64,000 nt of DNA from Hylemonella gracilis (GCF_004328645.1 NZ_CP031395.1:583501-647500), one strand, 5' to 3'. Numbered from the stretch's first letter, positions 33,247-43,393 are shown. Program-made: numbers and translations. The notes: generated by a model from the letters alone, not told the origin.

Positions 33247-34716
33247 ATGGCTATGGCTCCCTCAAAGGTCAGTGCGAAGAATCCCATGGCGTTGCGCTAC
33301 CAGCGTCTGGCCCAGGAGTTGTCCACCATGATCGCCACGCGCATCCTGCGCCCCGGCGATCGTTTGCCCTCGGTACGGCGTCTGGCCAGCGAGAAGCGCT
33401 TGTCGGTGTCCACCGTGGTGCAGGCGCTGCGCCAGCTGGAAGACGATGGACAGATCGAGGCGCGCCCGCAGTCCGGCTTTTTCGTCCGCCTGCCCGCGCT
33501 CGAACCGCTGTCGCCCCCGGCGGCGCTCTCGCGCCGCGCCATCCACCCCGTCACCGTCGACATCAGCAACCGGATGATCGGCATCCGCGCGCTGAACTAT
33601 CAACCCGACATGGTCCCACTGGGCGCGGCATTGCCCGCGAACGAGCTGCTGCCCATCGCCCAGTTGCAAAAGCTCTACCGCACCGTCAGCCGAGACGCAC
33701 CCAGCCTGCTGCAGGTGTCCGCCCACACCTCCCTGAATCAGCAGGAACTGGTGCGGCAGCTGGTGCGGCACTCGCTCAACTGGGGCCCTCCGCTGGCACC
33801 GGAGGAACTGGTGGTGACCAACTCCTGCACCGAGGCCTTGGCGCTGTGCCTGCGCGCGGTCACCCAGCCCGGCGACACGGTGGCGGTGGAGTCGCCTTCG
33901 TATTACCTGGTGCTGCAACTGCTCGAGAACATGGGCTTGAAAGCCCTTGAGATCCCGACTCACCCACGCACGGGCCTGTCGGTTGACGCGCTTGAACTGG
34001 CCACCCGCGCGCGTCGAGTCGCCGCATGCCTGCTGGTCGCCAATTTCAGTAACCCGCTGGGCTGCTTGATGCCGGACAGCGAGAAAAAACGTCTGGCCGA
34101 TCTGATGGCGACCCGGCAGATACCGATCATCGAAGACGATGTGTTCGGTGGCCTGCATTACGGCGCGCAACGTCCCTGGCCGATCAAATCGTTCGACTCC
34201 AGCGGCAACGTGCTGCTGTGCGCCTCCACGTCCAAGACCCTGAGCCCCTCCTTGCGATTGGGCTACGTCGCTGCGGGCCGTTTCCACGCGCGGGTGGTGG
34301 TGCAAAAAGCCCTCAACTCCGGCGCCACCAATCCCGTCACGCAGGTCGTGCTGGCGCGCTACCTGGCGTCGACGGCTTGCGAGCGTCATCTGCGGAGCCT
34401 GCGGCACAGCATGGAGCGGCAGGTGCTGCGCATGTCCGATCTGGTTCAGCAGACCTTTCCGCCGGGCACGCGGCTGTCGCAGCCGCAGGGCGGGTTCGTG
34501 CTCTGGGTCGAACTGCCGGACGGTCGGGATGGCAACCGGCTGCACGAGCTGGCCACCGCAGCGGGCATCGCTTTCGTGCCCGGCGACATGTTCTCCGCCA
34601 GCGGCCTGTACCGCAACTGCCTGCGCCTCAACTGCGGCAATCCATGGACCCCGCGCATCGACGAAGCGGTCCGCACACTGGGCCGCATGGCCGCAAGCCT
34701 GCCGACAGCATCGTAG
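33247..34716 (+). CDS. MocR/GabR-type regulator (GntR wHTH fused to PLP aminotransferase domain)
   Basis: 489 aa. N-terminal GntR winged helix (RYQRLAQELSTMIATRILRPGDRLPSVRRLASEKRLSVSTVVQALRQLEDDG), then a fold-type I aminotransferase-like domain with VVTNSCTEALALCLRAV, SPSYYLVLQLLENMG, IIEDDVFGGLHYG and the PLP lysine in STSKTLSPSLRLGYV. Such proteins sense PLP or an amine and control a divergent gene, here DUF2917. The start at 33247 has AGGA 7 nt upstream. Confidence 0.93.
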   Translation: MAMAPSKVSAKNPMALRYQRLAQELSTMIATRILRPGDRLPSVRRLASEKRLSVSTVVQALRQLEDDGQIEARPQSGFFVRLPALEPLSPPAALSRRAIHPVTVDISNRMIGIRALNYQPDMVPLGAALPANELLPIAQLQKLYRTVSRDAPSLLQVSAHTSLNQQELVRQLVRHSLNWGPPLAPEELVVTNSCTEALALCLRAVTQPGDTVAVESPSYYLVLQLLENMGLKALEIPTHPRTGLSVDALELATRARRVAACLLVANFSNPLGCLMPDSEKKRLADLMATRQIPIIEDDVFGGLHYGAQRPWPIKSFDSSGNVLLCASTSKTLSPSLRLGYVAAGRFHARVVVQKALNSGATNPVTQVVLARYLASTACERHLRSLRHSMERQVLRMSDLVQQTFPPGTRLSQPQGGFVLWVELPDGRDGNRLHELATAAGIAFVPGDMFSASGLYRNCLRLNCGNPWTPRIDEAVRTLGRMAASLPTAS

Positions 34717-34793
34717 GGCGTGACGCAGGGCAAGTGTGCCGCCGCGCGCGGACCGTCTCGCCCTCCCCGAAACCCAGACGCGCGATGCATGCT

Positions 34794-35993
34794 TCAAGAC
34801 GAAGCGGAAAGACCGCACGTTGGCGATGACGACGAGGACTCTGCGCGCGGCCTCAGGCCGAAGCAGGGCCGCAGCCAAGGCACGCGCCGAATCAGCGCAG
34901 TCAAGCCCCAACATCCTGCAAGCGTGCCCACGATCAACACGGCCGCCTCCAACGGCCGTGCCAAGCGCAGTGGGGCGAATTGCACGATCAACACGACGAT
35001 GAGGGTCTGGTGCAAGACATACCAAGGGTAGACCTGCTCGTTGGCCCAGGCCAGCCACGGCCAGGGTCGGTTGAGCAACTGGTGCGCCCAGCCCAGGATG
35101 GCCAGCACCATCCACCACAGGTAGACATCCGCCACGAAGCGCACGACCCAACGCCCGAACCCGGACGACGCGGGAGCCAGCTGTGCGCGCAGCACGAAGA
35201 ACACGACCAGCATCAGCAGCGCGCAGACCAGGATGCGCCCGCGCAAGCGCCTGGCCTCGGTCCACCAGTCCGTGTCTACCCCAATCCAGTATCCATAGAG
35301 AAAAAGCGTGAAGTACACGGCATGTGCCCAGGCATCGCGCAGCAGGTCTTGCGTGACCGGGAAACGCGGCCAAAGCAATCCGCTGTAAAGCAACAGGGGC
35401 AGAACGGGCAGCACCATCAGCCGCGCGCCCCGCAGACCACGGAAGGCATGCGCCAGGGCCAGCCCCGGCCGGCTTCTGAGCCAAGGCAGCAACAGGACCA
35501 GCGCGAATGTGTAGACCCAGAGGTAGGCCAGGTACCAGAGGTGGTTCCAGGTCACCCCCACTTCCCAGCCATCAAAAGCCCCTGGCGGCCAGGGCCCGCC
35601 CTGCACGTAGCGGATCAGGAAATCCATGAAGCCTGGGGCGATGGTCCCATTGGCGACGGCCTGCGCGTAAGGCTGGTAAGGCACGACCACGGCCATGCCG
35701 AAAACCAGCGGCAGGAGCAGCAGGCGGCTGCGCCGCCTCAGCAGCTTGCCCGCCCCCTGGTTCTGTCCACCCCCATGGCACAGCAGCCCGATGGACAGGC
35801 CGGAAATCAGGAACACAAGGTCCAGCCGCCAGAGGTTGAGCGCGCGCATGGGCCCCTGGAGCCAGGCCACGGGTTCGGGACTTTTGAGATGCCAATGCCA
35901 ATCGGCCACGTAATACATGCCCACGTGGTAAAGGATGACCAGGGCAAAGGCCAGGGCGCGCAAGGCGTCGATGTCGTGACGACGGTGGTTCAT
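34794..35993 (-). CDS. Membrane acyltransferase (acyltransferase family 3)
   Basis: 399 aa with about ten membrane helices. The N-terminal RRHDIDALRALAFALVILYHVGMYYV includes the conserved Arg and His of acyltransferase_3 proteins such as OafA and NolL. Further features are RLDLVFLISGLSIGLL, FGMAVVVPYQPYAQ and WNHLWYLAYLWVY. It probably O-acetylates a cell-surface sugar or lipid; no polysaccharide genes are near. The ATG at 35993 places the conserved Arg near the N-terminus. It is divergent from the LytTR gene, 145 bp apart. Confidence 0.88.
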   Translation of the reverse strand: MNHRRHDIDALRALAFALVILYHVGMYYVADWHWHLKSPEPVAWLQGPMRALNLWRLDLVFLISGLSIGLLCHGGGQNQGAGKLLRRRSRLLLLPLVFGMAVVVPYQPYAQAVANGTIAPGFMDFLIRYVQGGPWPPGAFDGWEVGVTWNHLWYLAYLWVYTFALVLLLPWLRSRPGLALAHAFRGLRGARLMVLPVLPLLLYSGLLWPRFPVTQDLLRDAWAHAVYFTLFLYGYWIGVDTDWWTEARRLRGRILVCALLMLVVFFVLRAQLAPASSGFGRWVVRFVADVYLWWMVLAILGWAHQLLNRPWPWLAWANEQVYPWYVLHQTLIVVLIVQFAPLRLARPLEAAVLIVGTLAGCWGLTALIRRVPWLRPCFGLRPRAESSSSSPTCGLSASS

Positions 35994-36138
35994 GCCAGGC
36001 TCCGGAAATGGTGGACGGCCGAGATGGTGCACGCCGGGCGACCGCGCCACACCCTGTCCGGGACGGACGCGCGGCGATTTGTGACAAGCAGCGCCGAGCC
36101 GGGACGAATAATCTCGCCCCTGCCCTAGACTTGCGGGC

Positions 36139-37032
36139 ATGTCCGACACCACCACCCACTGGCTCGCGCGTTACCAGCCCTGGCGGCGGACCGTCGAACC
36201 GGGTTTCTGGGTGCTCGTGCTGATCCTGCAGCTGCTGTTCAACAGCGTCACCACCTGGATCGACCTGCGGACCACGCCTTACTGGGAACCGCTGCTATGG
36301 GAAGCCACGAGCAACCTCATGGTCGGCCTGCTGATCCCGGTCCTGATCGCCTTCGAACGCCGCTTCCCCCTGCGCTGGGACACGCTGCGCGGCAACCTGC
36401 CCTGGCACCTGTTGGGCACGGTCGTCTTCTGCGCACTGCACCTGGTCGGCATGATGATCCTGCGTGACTGGGTCTACGTAGCGCTGGAGCAGCCCTATGA
36501 CCGCGGCCCCTGGCTCACCGTGTTCAGCTACGAGTATCTGAAAGATGTGCGCAGCTACGTGCTGATCCTCGCCGCCGTGCTGAGCTACCGGCTACTGCTG
36601 CTGCGCCTGCAGGGCGAGGCGCGTGTGCTGGATGCCCCCGACCCACCGACGGGCGTGCCCTTGGACCCCTCGTTCACACGCGGCGCCTCGGTCGCGCCCG
36701 AGCGAAGCACGCGCCCTGAACGGTTCCTCGTGCGCAAGCTGCGCAAGGAGTTCCTGATCCAGGCCACGGACATCGAATCGCTGCAGGCCCAGGGCAACTA
36801 CGTCGGCTTGCGGGTGAACGGGCACGACTACCTGCTGCGCTCGACGCTCAATGATTTTCTCGAACGCCTCGATCCGGCGAAGTTCGCGCGGGTCCACCGC
36901 AGCCACGCCGTCAATCTGGACCGCATCGCCGAGATCGAACCTACCGACGGTGGTGACGCCAGGCTGAAGATGAAGGACGGCAGCACCGTGCCCTGCAGCC
37001 GCCGTTACCGCGACGTGCTGCGCGCGGGCTGA
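36139..37032 (+). CDS. LytTR DNA-binding protein with N-terminal membrane domain
   Basis: 297 aa. Four hydrophobic segments fill residues 20-155 (FWVLVLILQLLFNSV, LMVGLLIPVLIAF, HLLGTVVFCALHLVGMMIL, YVLILAAVLSYRLLLL). After a linker the LytTR domain follows (EFLIQATDIESLQAQGNYVGLRVNGHDYLLRSTLNDFLERL, FARVHRSHAVNLDRIAEIEP). It is a membrane-bound one-component regulator. Target unknown; the divergent acyltransferase is the obvious candidate. Confidence 0.9.
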   Translation: MSDTTTHWLARYQPWRRTVEPGFWVLVLILQLLFNSVTTWIDLRTTPYWEPLLWEATSNLMVGLLIPVLIAFERRFPLRWDTLRGNLPWHLLGTVVFCALHLVGMMILRDWVYVALEQPYDRGPWLTVFSYEYLKDVRSYVLILAAVLSYRLLLLRLQGEARVLDAPDPPTGVPLDPSFTRGASVAPERSTRPERFLVRKLRKEFLIQATDIESLQAQGNYVGLRVNGHDYLLRSTLNDFLERLDPAKFARVHRSHAVNLDRIAEIEPTDGGDARLKMKDGSTVPCSRRYRDVLRAG

Positions 37033-37053
37033 CGGTACGCCCTTGCAGCAGGC

Positions 37054-38334
37054 TCAGTTCGCAGGCGGAGAAGCCAGCGCTTCGTCCAGCAGCTCCACCC
37101 AATGCCGCACGGGTGTCTCGGTGCCACTTTGAAGGTGCGTGATACAGCCGATGTTGGCCGAGACGATGACCTGCGGCCGCAGTTCGGCCAGGTTCGTGAG
37201 CTTGCGGTCGCGCAGTTCCTGTGCGATCTGGGGCTGAAGCACGGAGTAGGTGCCCGCCGAGCCGCAGCAGAGATGCGGCTCCACGCGCGCGGTGTGAATC
37301 GTGAAGCCAAGCTCGCCCAGGTACTGTTCCACGCCACCACGCAGCTTCTGCCCGTGCTGCAGGGTGCAGGGCGGGTGATAGGCCAGGACCGGCGCCTTTT
37401 GCCGCAACCCTTCGACCCGCTCGGGGTGGGCGGTGCGCAATGTGGTGACGATCTCGGGCAGCAATTCGCTCAGGTCCCGGGTCAGTTCGCTGATACGCTC
37501 GGCCTTGGCCGCGTAGACCGGATCGTCGTGCAACAGGTGCCCATAGTCCTTGATCGTCACGCCGCAGCCGGAGGCGTTCATGACGATGGCCTCCACGCCC
37601 GGTTTGGCCCCCTCGCCCTGTGCCGGCTCGACATACGGCCACCAGGCATCGATGTTGGCCCGCATCTGCGCTTTCGCCGCGTCCTGGTCATTGAGGTGGA
37701 ATTTCACCGCGCCACAGCAACCCGCGTTCTCGGCGACCAGGGTCTGGATGCCCACCGCATCCAGCACGCGGGCGGTGGCGCGGTTGATATTGGGCAGCAT
37801 CGCGGGTTGCACGCAGCCCGCGAGCATCAGCACCCGGCGAGCATGCGTTTTTTTGGGCCAGGCGCCCGCCTCCTGCTTCGCCGGGACCTTGGCTTTGAGC
37901 GTCGTGGGCAACATGCCACGCACGGCCTGGCCCAGCTTCATCGCGGGCGCGAACAAGGGCGAGCTCAAGCCTTGCTTCAAGGTCCAGCGCAAGGCGCGTT
38001 CCGGCACCGGACGCGGCACCTTGGCCTCGACGATCTTGCGGCCGATGTCGACCAGCTGGCCGTACTGCACCCCGCTGGGGCAGGTGCTTTCACAGTTGCG
38101 ACAGGTGAGGCAACGGTCCAGGTGCAATTGGGTGCTACGCGTGGGCGCCTCGCCTTCCAGCACCTGCTTGATGAGGTAGATGCGTCCACGCGGACCGTCC
38201 AGCTCGTCACCCAGCAGTTGGTAGGTCGGGCAGGTCGCGGTGCAGAAACCGCAGTGCACGCATTTGCGCAGGATGGCCTCGGCGGCGCGGCCATCGACCG
38301 TGCCTGCGAATTCGGGGGCGAGATGGGTTTGCAT
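37054..38334 (-). CDS. glcF: Glycolate oxidase iron-sulfur subunit
   Basis: 426 aa. Two ferredoxin-type [4Fe-4S] motifs, CVHCGFCTATCP at about 25-36 and CLTCRNCESTCP near 75-86, precede two CCG domains (AGCCGAVKFH, HLCCGSAGTYS). GlcF passes electrons from GlcDE to the membrane quinone pool during oxidation of glycolate to glyoxylate. Around 37401-37436 an in-frame insert reads AHPERVEGLRQ, typical of peptides encoded by REP-type repeats. It follows glcE with an 8-bp gap; glcD is absent. Confidence 0.93.
   Translation of the reverse strand: MQTHLAPEFAGTVDGRAAEAILRKCVHCGFCTATCPTYQLLGDELDGPRGRIYLIKQVLEGEAPTRSTQLHLDRCLTCRNCESTCPSGVQYGQLVDIGRKIVEAKVPRPVPERALRWTLKQGLSSPLFAPAMKLGQAVRGMLPTTLKAKVPAKQEAGAWPKKTHARRVLMLAGCVQPAMLPNINRATARVLDAVGIQTLVAENAGCCGAVKFHLNDQDAAKAQMRANIDAWWPYVEPAQGEGAKPGVEAIVMNASGCGVTIKDYGHLLHDDPVYAAKAERISELTRDLSELLPEIVTTLRTAHPERVEGLRQKAPVLAYHPPCTLQHGQKLRGGVEQYLGELGFTIHTARVEPHLCCGSAGTYSVLQPQIAQELRDRKLTNLAELRPQVIVSANIGCITHLQSGTETPVRHWVELLDEALASPPAN
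37401..37436 (-). repeat. REP-type repeat inside glcF
   Basis: On the plus strand the core reads CCCTTCGACCCGCTCGGGG, a relative of the widespread CCTTCGACAAGCTCAGGG repeat. In the gene frame it encodes HPERVEG, between TTLRTA and LRQKAPVLAY. Such elements are well known to insert in frame in proteobacterial genes. Confidence 0.6.
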
Positions 38335-38342
38335 GGAAAGGC

Positions 38343-39443
38343 TCAGAAGTCCGGGTACATCCGGCCCCGGTTGAAGATGCCAGCGGGATCAAATTGCTGC
38401 TTCAGCGCACGGTGGATGCGCCCCAATGGCGCGGCCAGCGGGGTGAACACCCCACGCGCCTTGTCCTGCGCACGCGTGACACGAAACAGCGTGGCATGCC
38501 CTGCGATGTCGTTCAGACGGTCAGCGTCTCCGTGCAAGGGCAGCTTGAGCCAGCGCTGCGCGCCGTGCCACTCGATCAGCGTCGGGCCCAGGTTCAAGGC
38601 CGGTGCGGTGTCGGGCACGCTCAGGCGCAGGAGCGCTTCGCCCTCCTCCAGACGGAAGAAGGGCGCGGTCTGGTCGCGTAGGGCCTGCCACAGGCGCGCG
38701 GCTTGTGCGTCGTCCAGTCGCTGCCCGCCCAGATTTTTGCAAGCGGACTCGACCGCAGCCCGCGCACCGCGCAAGCGCAGCATCAAGGCGCCGTCGTGCC
38801 AGCACGAGGCATTGAGCGGCAGGGCTTGCCCGGCCCAGGTGTTGAGCCGCGTCAACGCCTCGGATTCATCCAGTTCAAAGACCAGCGTGGCCTCGGCCAC
38901 CGCGCACGGCAGCACTTTGAGGCTGACCTGGGTGATCACCCCGAGGGTACCCAGTGATCCCGCCAGCAGGCGCGAGACGTCGTAACCGGCCACGTTTTTC
39001 ATGACCTGTCCCCCGAAGGTCAACAACTCGGCCTTGCCGTTGAGCAGCTGAGCGCCCAGCACGTAGTCGCGCACCGCGCCCACGCTGGCGCGTGCCGGGC
39101 CATTGAGCCCGCTGGCCACCATGCCGCCCACGGTTGCGGCGCTTGGCGCAGCCACAGCGAACTCGCCACTGAAATGCGGGGGTTCGAAAGGCAGGTACTG
39201 CTGGTGCTCGGCCAGCGCGGCCTCCAGCTCGACCAGCGGCGTGCCCGCGCGCACGGTGACCACCAGCTCACTGGGCTCGTGACTCACGATGCCGGCATGA
39301 GCGCGCGTGTCCAGGATCTCACCCTGCATCACCTGCCCGTAGAAGTCCTTGCTGCCCCCGCCACGGATGCGCAAAGGGGTCTCATCGTCGAGGGCGGCAC
39401 GCACGCGTGCCACGAGGTCTTGCAGGGCCGGTTCTACTTGCAT
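38343..39443 (-). CDS. glcE: Glycolate oxidase FAD-binding subunit
   Basis: 366 aa with a PCMH-type FAD domain: PLRIRGGGSKDFYG, ELVVTVRAGTPLVELEAAL, LPFEPPHFSGEFAVAAPSAATVGGMVASGLNGPARASVGAVRDYVLG and FGGQVMKNVAGYDVSRLLAGSLGTLGVITQ. It works with GlcD and GlcF as glycolate dehydrogenase. It is the first gene of its unit; the region before it holds only the amtB terminator, so glcD must lie elsewhere or be missing. Confidence 0.92.
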   Translation of the reverse strand: MQVEPALQDLVARVRAALDDETPLRIRGGGSKDFYGQVMQGEILDTRAHAGIVSHEPSELVVTVRAGTPLVELEAALAEHQQYLPFEPPHFSGEFAVAAPSAATVGGMVASGLNGPARASVGAVRDYVLGAQLLNGKAELLTFGGQVMKNVAGYDVSRLLAGSLGTLGVITQVSLKVLPCAVAEATLVFELDESEALTRLNTWAGQALPLNASCWHDGALMLRLRGARAAVESACKNLGGQRLDDAQAARLWQALRDQTAPFFRLEEGEALLRLSVPDTAPALNLGPTLIEWHGAQRWLKLPLHGDADRLNDIAGHATLFRVTRAQDKARGVFTPLAAPLGRIHRALKQQFDPAGIFNRGRMYPDF

Positions 39444-39515
39444 CGCGCGATGTTAATCCAGGCCTCCTGACGCCCGTCGGCCTGCCGCTGGTCGGCAAGC
39501 GCCAGGACCCACCTA

Positions 39516-39552
39516 TAAAAAAAGCCCGCCAGAGCCGTAGCTCTTGCGGGCT
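39516..39552 (-). terminator. Terminator of the glnK-amtB operon
   Basis: Minus-strand hairpin with arms AGCCCGC/GCGGGCT and AGAGC/GCTCT around a four-base loop, followed by a run of seven or more T. It lies 88 bp after the amtB stop and separates amtB from glcE. Confidence 0.9.
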
Positions 39553-39639
39553 GAACCAGAGGAGACTCTCGCTTGCTCCGGCTGGCAGCCCGCTTGCGCG
39601 CGGCTACCGGCCTTTGCTCTTTGCAGGTCCCTCGGCGTA

Positions 39640-41103
39640 TCAGCGGTTGTACGCGCTTTCGCCGTGGGCCGTGATGTCAAGACCTTGGCGTTCGTCTTCT
39701 TCGCTCACGCGCAGGCCGATGGTCAGGTCAACGATCTTGTAGGCGATGTAGGAAACCACAGCCGACAGGATCACCGTGGTGATGACGCCCTGGAACTGAA
39801 TCCAGACTTGGCCGCCGATCGAGTAGCCATCGGCCACCTTGTTGGCGACGTAGTCGTACACGCCCGTGCCGCCCAGGGAAGGCGCAGCGAACACGCCGGT
39901 CAGCAGGGCGCCCAGAACGCCGCCCACGCCGTGCACGCCGAACACGTCCAGTGCGTCATCGGCACCCAGCAGCTTCTTGAGACCCGTGACACCCCACAGG
40001 CAGACCAGACCGGCCAGCAGGCCAATGATCAGCGCGCCCATGACGCCCACGAAACCGCAAGCCGGGGTGATGGCCACCAAGCCAGCAACGGCGCCGGAAG
40101 CAGCGCCCAGCATCGAAGCCTTGCCCTTGAACAGGGCCTCGGCGGTGATCCAGGACAGCGTGGCCGCGGCCGTGGCAATCAGCGTGTTGATGAAGGCCAG
40201 AGCGGTCAGGCCGTTGGCTTCCAGGTTGGAGCCAGCGTTGAAGCCGAACCAGCCCACCCACAGCATGGCGGCGCCGACCATGGTCAGCGTCAGGCTGTGC
40301 GGAGCCATGGCTTCCTTGCCAAAACCCAGACGCTTGCCCAGCACGTAGGCACCGACCAGGCCAGCGACGCCAGCGTTGATGTGCACCACGGTACCACCCG
40401 CGAAGTCCAACGCGCCCTTGGCCCACAGCATGCCGGCACCAGCGGCCACCTTGTCGAGCGAAGCGGCATCGGTGATCGCGTCAGGGCCCGCCCAGTACCA
40501 GACCATGTGCGCCACGGGCAGATAGCTGAAGGTGAACCACAGCACGCAGAACAGCAGCACGGCGGAGAACTTGATGCGCTCGGCGAAGGAACCAACGATC
40601 AGCGCGCAGGTGATGGCCGCGAACGTGGCTTGGAAGGCGACGAAGGTCAGTTCGGGGATGTAGACACCCTTGCTGAAGGTAGCGGCCAGCGAATCGGTCG
40701 TCACGCCCTTGAGGAAGAGTTTGTCGAAGGTGCCGTAGAACGCGCCATCACCACCGAAGGCCAAGGTGTATCCGTAGATCACCCACAGCACATAAATCAG
40801 GCAGGTCACGACAAAGACTTGCATCAGTACCGACAGCATGTTCTTGCTGCGCACCAGGCCGCCGTAGAACAGCGCCAGGCCGGGGATGGTCATGAAGATC
40901 ACGAGCGCCGTGGCGACCGTCATCCAGGCGGTGTCGCCCTTGTTGGCGGAGGGCGCGGGCGCGGCTTCAGCGGCGGCGGGCGCTGCAGCAGCAGGCGCCG
41001 CGGCGGCGGGTGCAGCCTCGGCGGCCGGCGCGGTCTGCGCCCAGCTCACGGAGCCGGCCAGCAGGCCCAGCCCCACGATGAGTGAGAGGAGTAGTTTTTT
41101 CAT
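39640..41103 (-). CDS. amtB: Ammonium transporter (first copy)
   Basis: 487 aa. A signal peptide (MKKLLLSLIVGLGLLAGSVSWAQ) and an Ala/Pro-rich linker precede eleven membrane helices. Conserved features: FYGGLVRSKNMLSVLMQ, DFAGGTVVHINAG with the first pore His, and DVFGVHGVGGVLGALLTG with the second. AmtB trimers conduct ammonium and are shut by GlnK, whose gene lies 34 bp upstream. The ATG at 41103 begins the signal peptide; the longer reading overlaps glnK. Confidence 0.95.
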   Translation of the reverse strand: MKKLLLSLIVGLGLLAGSVSWAQTAPAAEAAPAAAAPAAAAPAAAEAAPAPSANKGDTAWMTVATALVIFMTIPGLALFYGGLVRSKNMLSVLMQVFVVTCLIYVLWVIYGYTLAFGGDGAFYGTFDKLFLKGVTTDSLAATFSKGVYIPELTFVAFQATFAAITCALIVGSFAERIKFSAVLLFCVLWFTFSYLPVAHMVWYWAGPDAITDAASLDKVAAGAGMLWAKGALDFAGGTVVHINAGVAGLVGAYVLGKRLGFGKEAMAPHSLTLTMVGAAMLWVGWFGFNAGSNLEANGLTALAFINTLIATAAATLSWITAEALFKGKASMLGAASGAVAGLVAITPACGFVGVMGALIIGLLAGLVCLWGVTGLKKLLGADDALDVFGVHGVGGVLGALLTGVFAAPSLGGTGVYDYVANKVADGYSIGGQVWIQFQGVITTVILSAVVSYIAYKIVDLTIGLRVSEEDERQGLDITAHGESAYNR

Positions 41104-41137
41104 GTGAGTTTCTCTTGGTCTCTTGGGTGGATGAATG

Positions 41138-41653
<516 letters not shown>

Positions 41654-41729
41654 TCATTTCCCTTCCATCCATCCTGTCAACCCATCCTCCCGCACACGCA
41701 CGCTCCATGCCCGGCGCCGCACCCACTAA

Positions 41730-41746
41730 TGCACCAATAACGTGCA
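41730..41746. promoter_or_regulatory. Candidate NtrC binding site
   Basis: TGCACCAATAACGTGCA matches the NtrC palindrome TGCACC-N5-GGTGCA at 11 of 12 positions. It lies about 175-190 bp upstream of the glnK sigma-54 promoter, a normal enhancer distance, and about 100 bp before comM. No other gene-like sequence was seen in the 370-bp interval. Confidence 0.75.
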
Positions 41747-41846
41747 AATTCACGATGTCCAGCCCAAAATCCGGCGCTTTTTTGCAAGGTTTCGCATCGT
41801 ATTGCCCCGGCCCTGTCTTTTTCTGCACCGTTTTAAGGAGATTTGC

Positions 41847-43373
41847 ATGAGCCTCTCCCTGGTGCGCAGCCGCGCCTTGCGGGGGCTGGAAGCAGCGATC
41901 GTCAGCGTGGAGGTGCACCTCGCGCCGGGCCTGCCCAGCTTCACGCTGGTCGGGCTGGCGGAAACCGAAGTCAAGGAAGCACGCGAACGAGTGCGCGCCG
42001 CCCTGCTCCACAGCGGCCTGGTTTTCCCGCATGACCGTCGCATCACGGTCAACCTGGCTCCGGCCGACCTGCCCAAGGATTCCGGACGCTTCGACCTGCC
42101 CATCGCGCTGGGCCTGCTGGCCGCCAGCGGACAGATCGATGGCGCGGCACTGGCCCGCTATGAGTTCGCGGGGGAGTTGTCGCTCTCGGGCGAGCTGCGC
42201 CCGGTGCGCGGCGCGCTGGCCATGGCCCTGGCCTTGCGTGGACAGACCAGCCGCCTGGTACTGCCACCCGGCAGCGCGGAGGAGGCCGCGCTCGCACCCG
42301 ACGCCGAAATCTACCGTGCCGTGCACCTGCTGGACGTGGTGCGGCAATTCCTGCCCGAGGATGGGGCGCAGGCGGCGGCGACCGATTCGGGCTGGACGCG
42401 CCAGACACGGCCCGCGCTGCCGACCGGCTTGCCAGCCGCACCCGATCTGACCGACGTGAAAGGCCAGGCCGGGCCCAAACGCGCGCTCGAAATCGCCGCG
42501 GCGGGCGGCCACAGCCTGCTGATGAGCGGCCCGCCCGGCACCGGCAAGTCCATGCTGGCCGAACGTCTGAGCGGTCTGCTGCCACCCATGAGCACAGAGG
42601 AGGCACTGGAGAGCGCCGCCCTGCTGAGCCTGGCCGGACGCTTCACGCCCGCGCACTGGATGCAGCGCCCCACGCTCAGCCCCCACCATACCGCCAGCGC
42701 CGTCGCACTGGTCGGCGGGGGTTCGCCACCCCGGCCCGGCGAGATTTCACTCGCGCATCACGGCGTCCTTTACTTGGACGAACTGCCTGAGCTTCCCCGC
42801 GCCGCGCTGGAAGCCCTGCGCGAGCCGCTGGAGACCGGCCGCATCCGCATCGTGCGCGCTGCGCGGCAGGCTGAGTTCCCCGCGCGCTTCCAGCTCGTGG
42901 CCGCCATGAACCCCTGCCCCTGCGGCTACCTGGGCGCCACGCACCGTGTCTGCCGCTGCACGCCCGACCAGATCCGGCGCTACCAGGCCCGGCTGAGCGG
43001 GCCCCTGCTGGACCGCATCGACCTGCATGTGAGCGTCAACGCCCTGCCACCAGGGGAACTGCTGGATGCCTCCACGGGAGAAAGCTCCGCCACCGTGCGG
43101 GCGCGCAGCACGGCGGCACGACAACGCGCGCTGGCGCGCCAGGACAAGGTCAATCATGCACTGAGTGGGCAGGACATCGAGCGCGCGATCCAGGCCGAGG
43201 ACGGTGCCCTGCGCTTTCTGCGCCAGGCGGCGGAACGCCTGGGCTGGAGCGGGCGCGGCCTGCATCGCACGCTGAAAGTCGCCCGCACCATTGCCGATCT
43301 GGGTGGCGCCGAACACATGACGACCGAACATGTGGCCGAAGCCCTGCAGTACCGCCCCGTGCTGCCCGCCTAG
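41847..43373 (+). CDS. comM: YifB/ComM family Mg chelatase-like AAA ATPase
   Basis: 508 aa. The N-terminal Lon-like part (SRALRGLEAAIVSVEVHLAPGLPSFTLVGL, DLPKDSGRFDLPIALG) is followed by the AAA core with Walker A SGPPGTGKSMLAERL, Walker B VLYLDELPEL, ARQAEFPARFQLVAAMNPCPCGY and a C-terminal lid domain. ComM is a branch-migration helicase that aids natural transformation in Vibrio and Acinetobacter. The start has AAGGAG 6 nt upstream. It is divergent from glnK. Confidence 0.93.
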   Translation: MSLSLVRSRALRGLEAAIVSVEVHLAPGLPSFTLVGLAETEVKEARERVRAALLHSGLVFPHDRRITVNLAPADLPKDSGRFDLPIALGLLAASGQIDGAALARYEFAGELSLSGELRPVRGALAMALALRGQTSRLVLPPGSAEEAALAPDAEIYRAVHLLDVVRQFLPEDGAQAAATDSGWTRQTRPALPTGLPAAPDLTDVKGQAGPKRALEIAAAGGHSLLMSGPPGTGKSMLAERLSGLLPPMSTEEALESAALLSLAGRFTPAHWMQRPTLSPHHTASAVALVGGGSPPRPGEISLAHHGVLYLDELPELPRAALEALREPLETGRIRIVRAARQAEFPARFQLVAAMNPCPCGYLGATHRVCRCTPDQIRRYQARLSGPLLDRIDLHVSVNALPPGELLDASTGESSATVRARSTAARQRALARQDKVNHALSGQDIERAIQAEDGALRFLRQAAERLGWSGRGLHRTLKVARTIADLGGAEHMTTEHVAEALQYRPVLPA

Positions 43374-43393
43374 CCTCACCGCAGCTCGCCACG

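Noticed and set aside
33262..35484. A 740-codon open frame on the minus strand
   Set aside because: Antisense to the MocR gene and overlapping the acyltransferase in another frame. Composition is that of a shadow frame.
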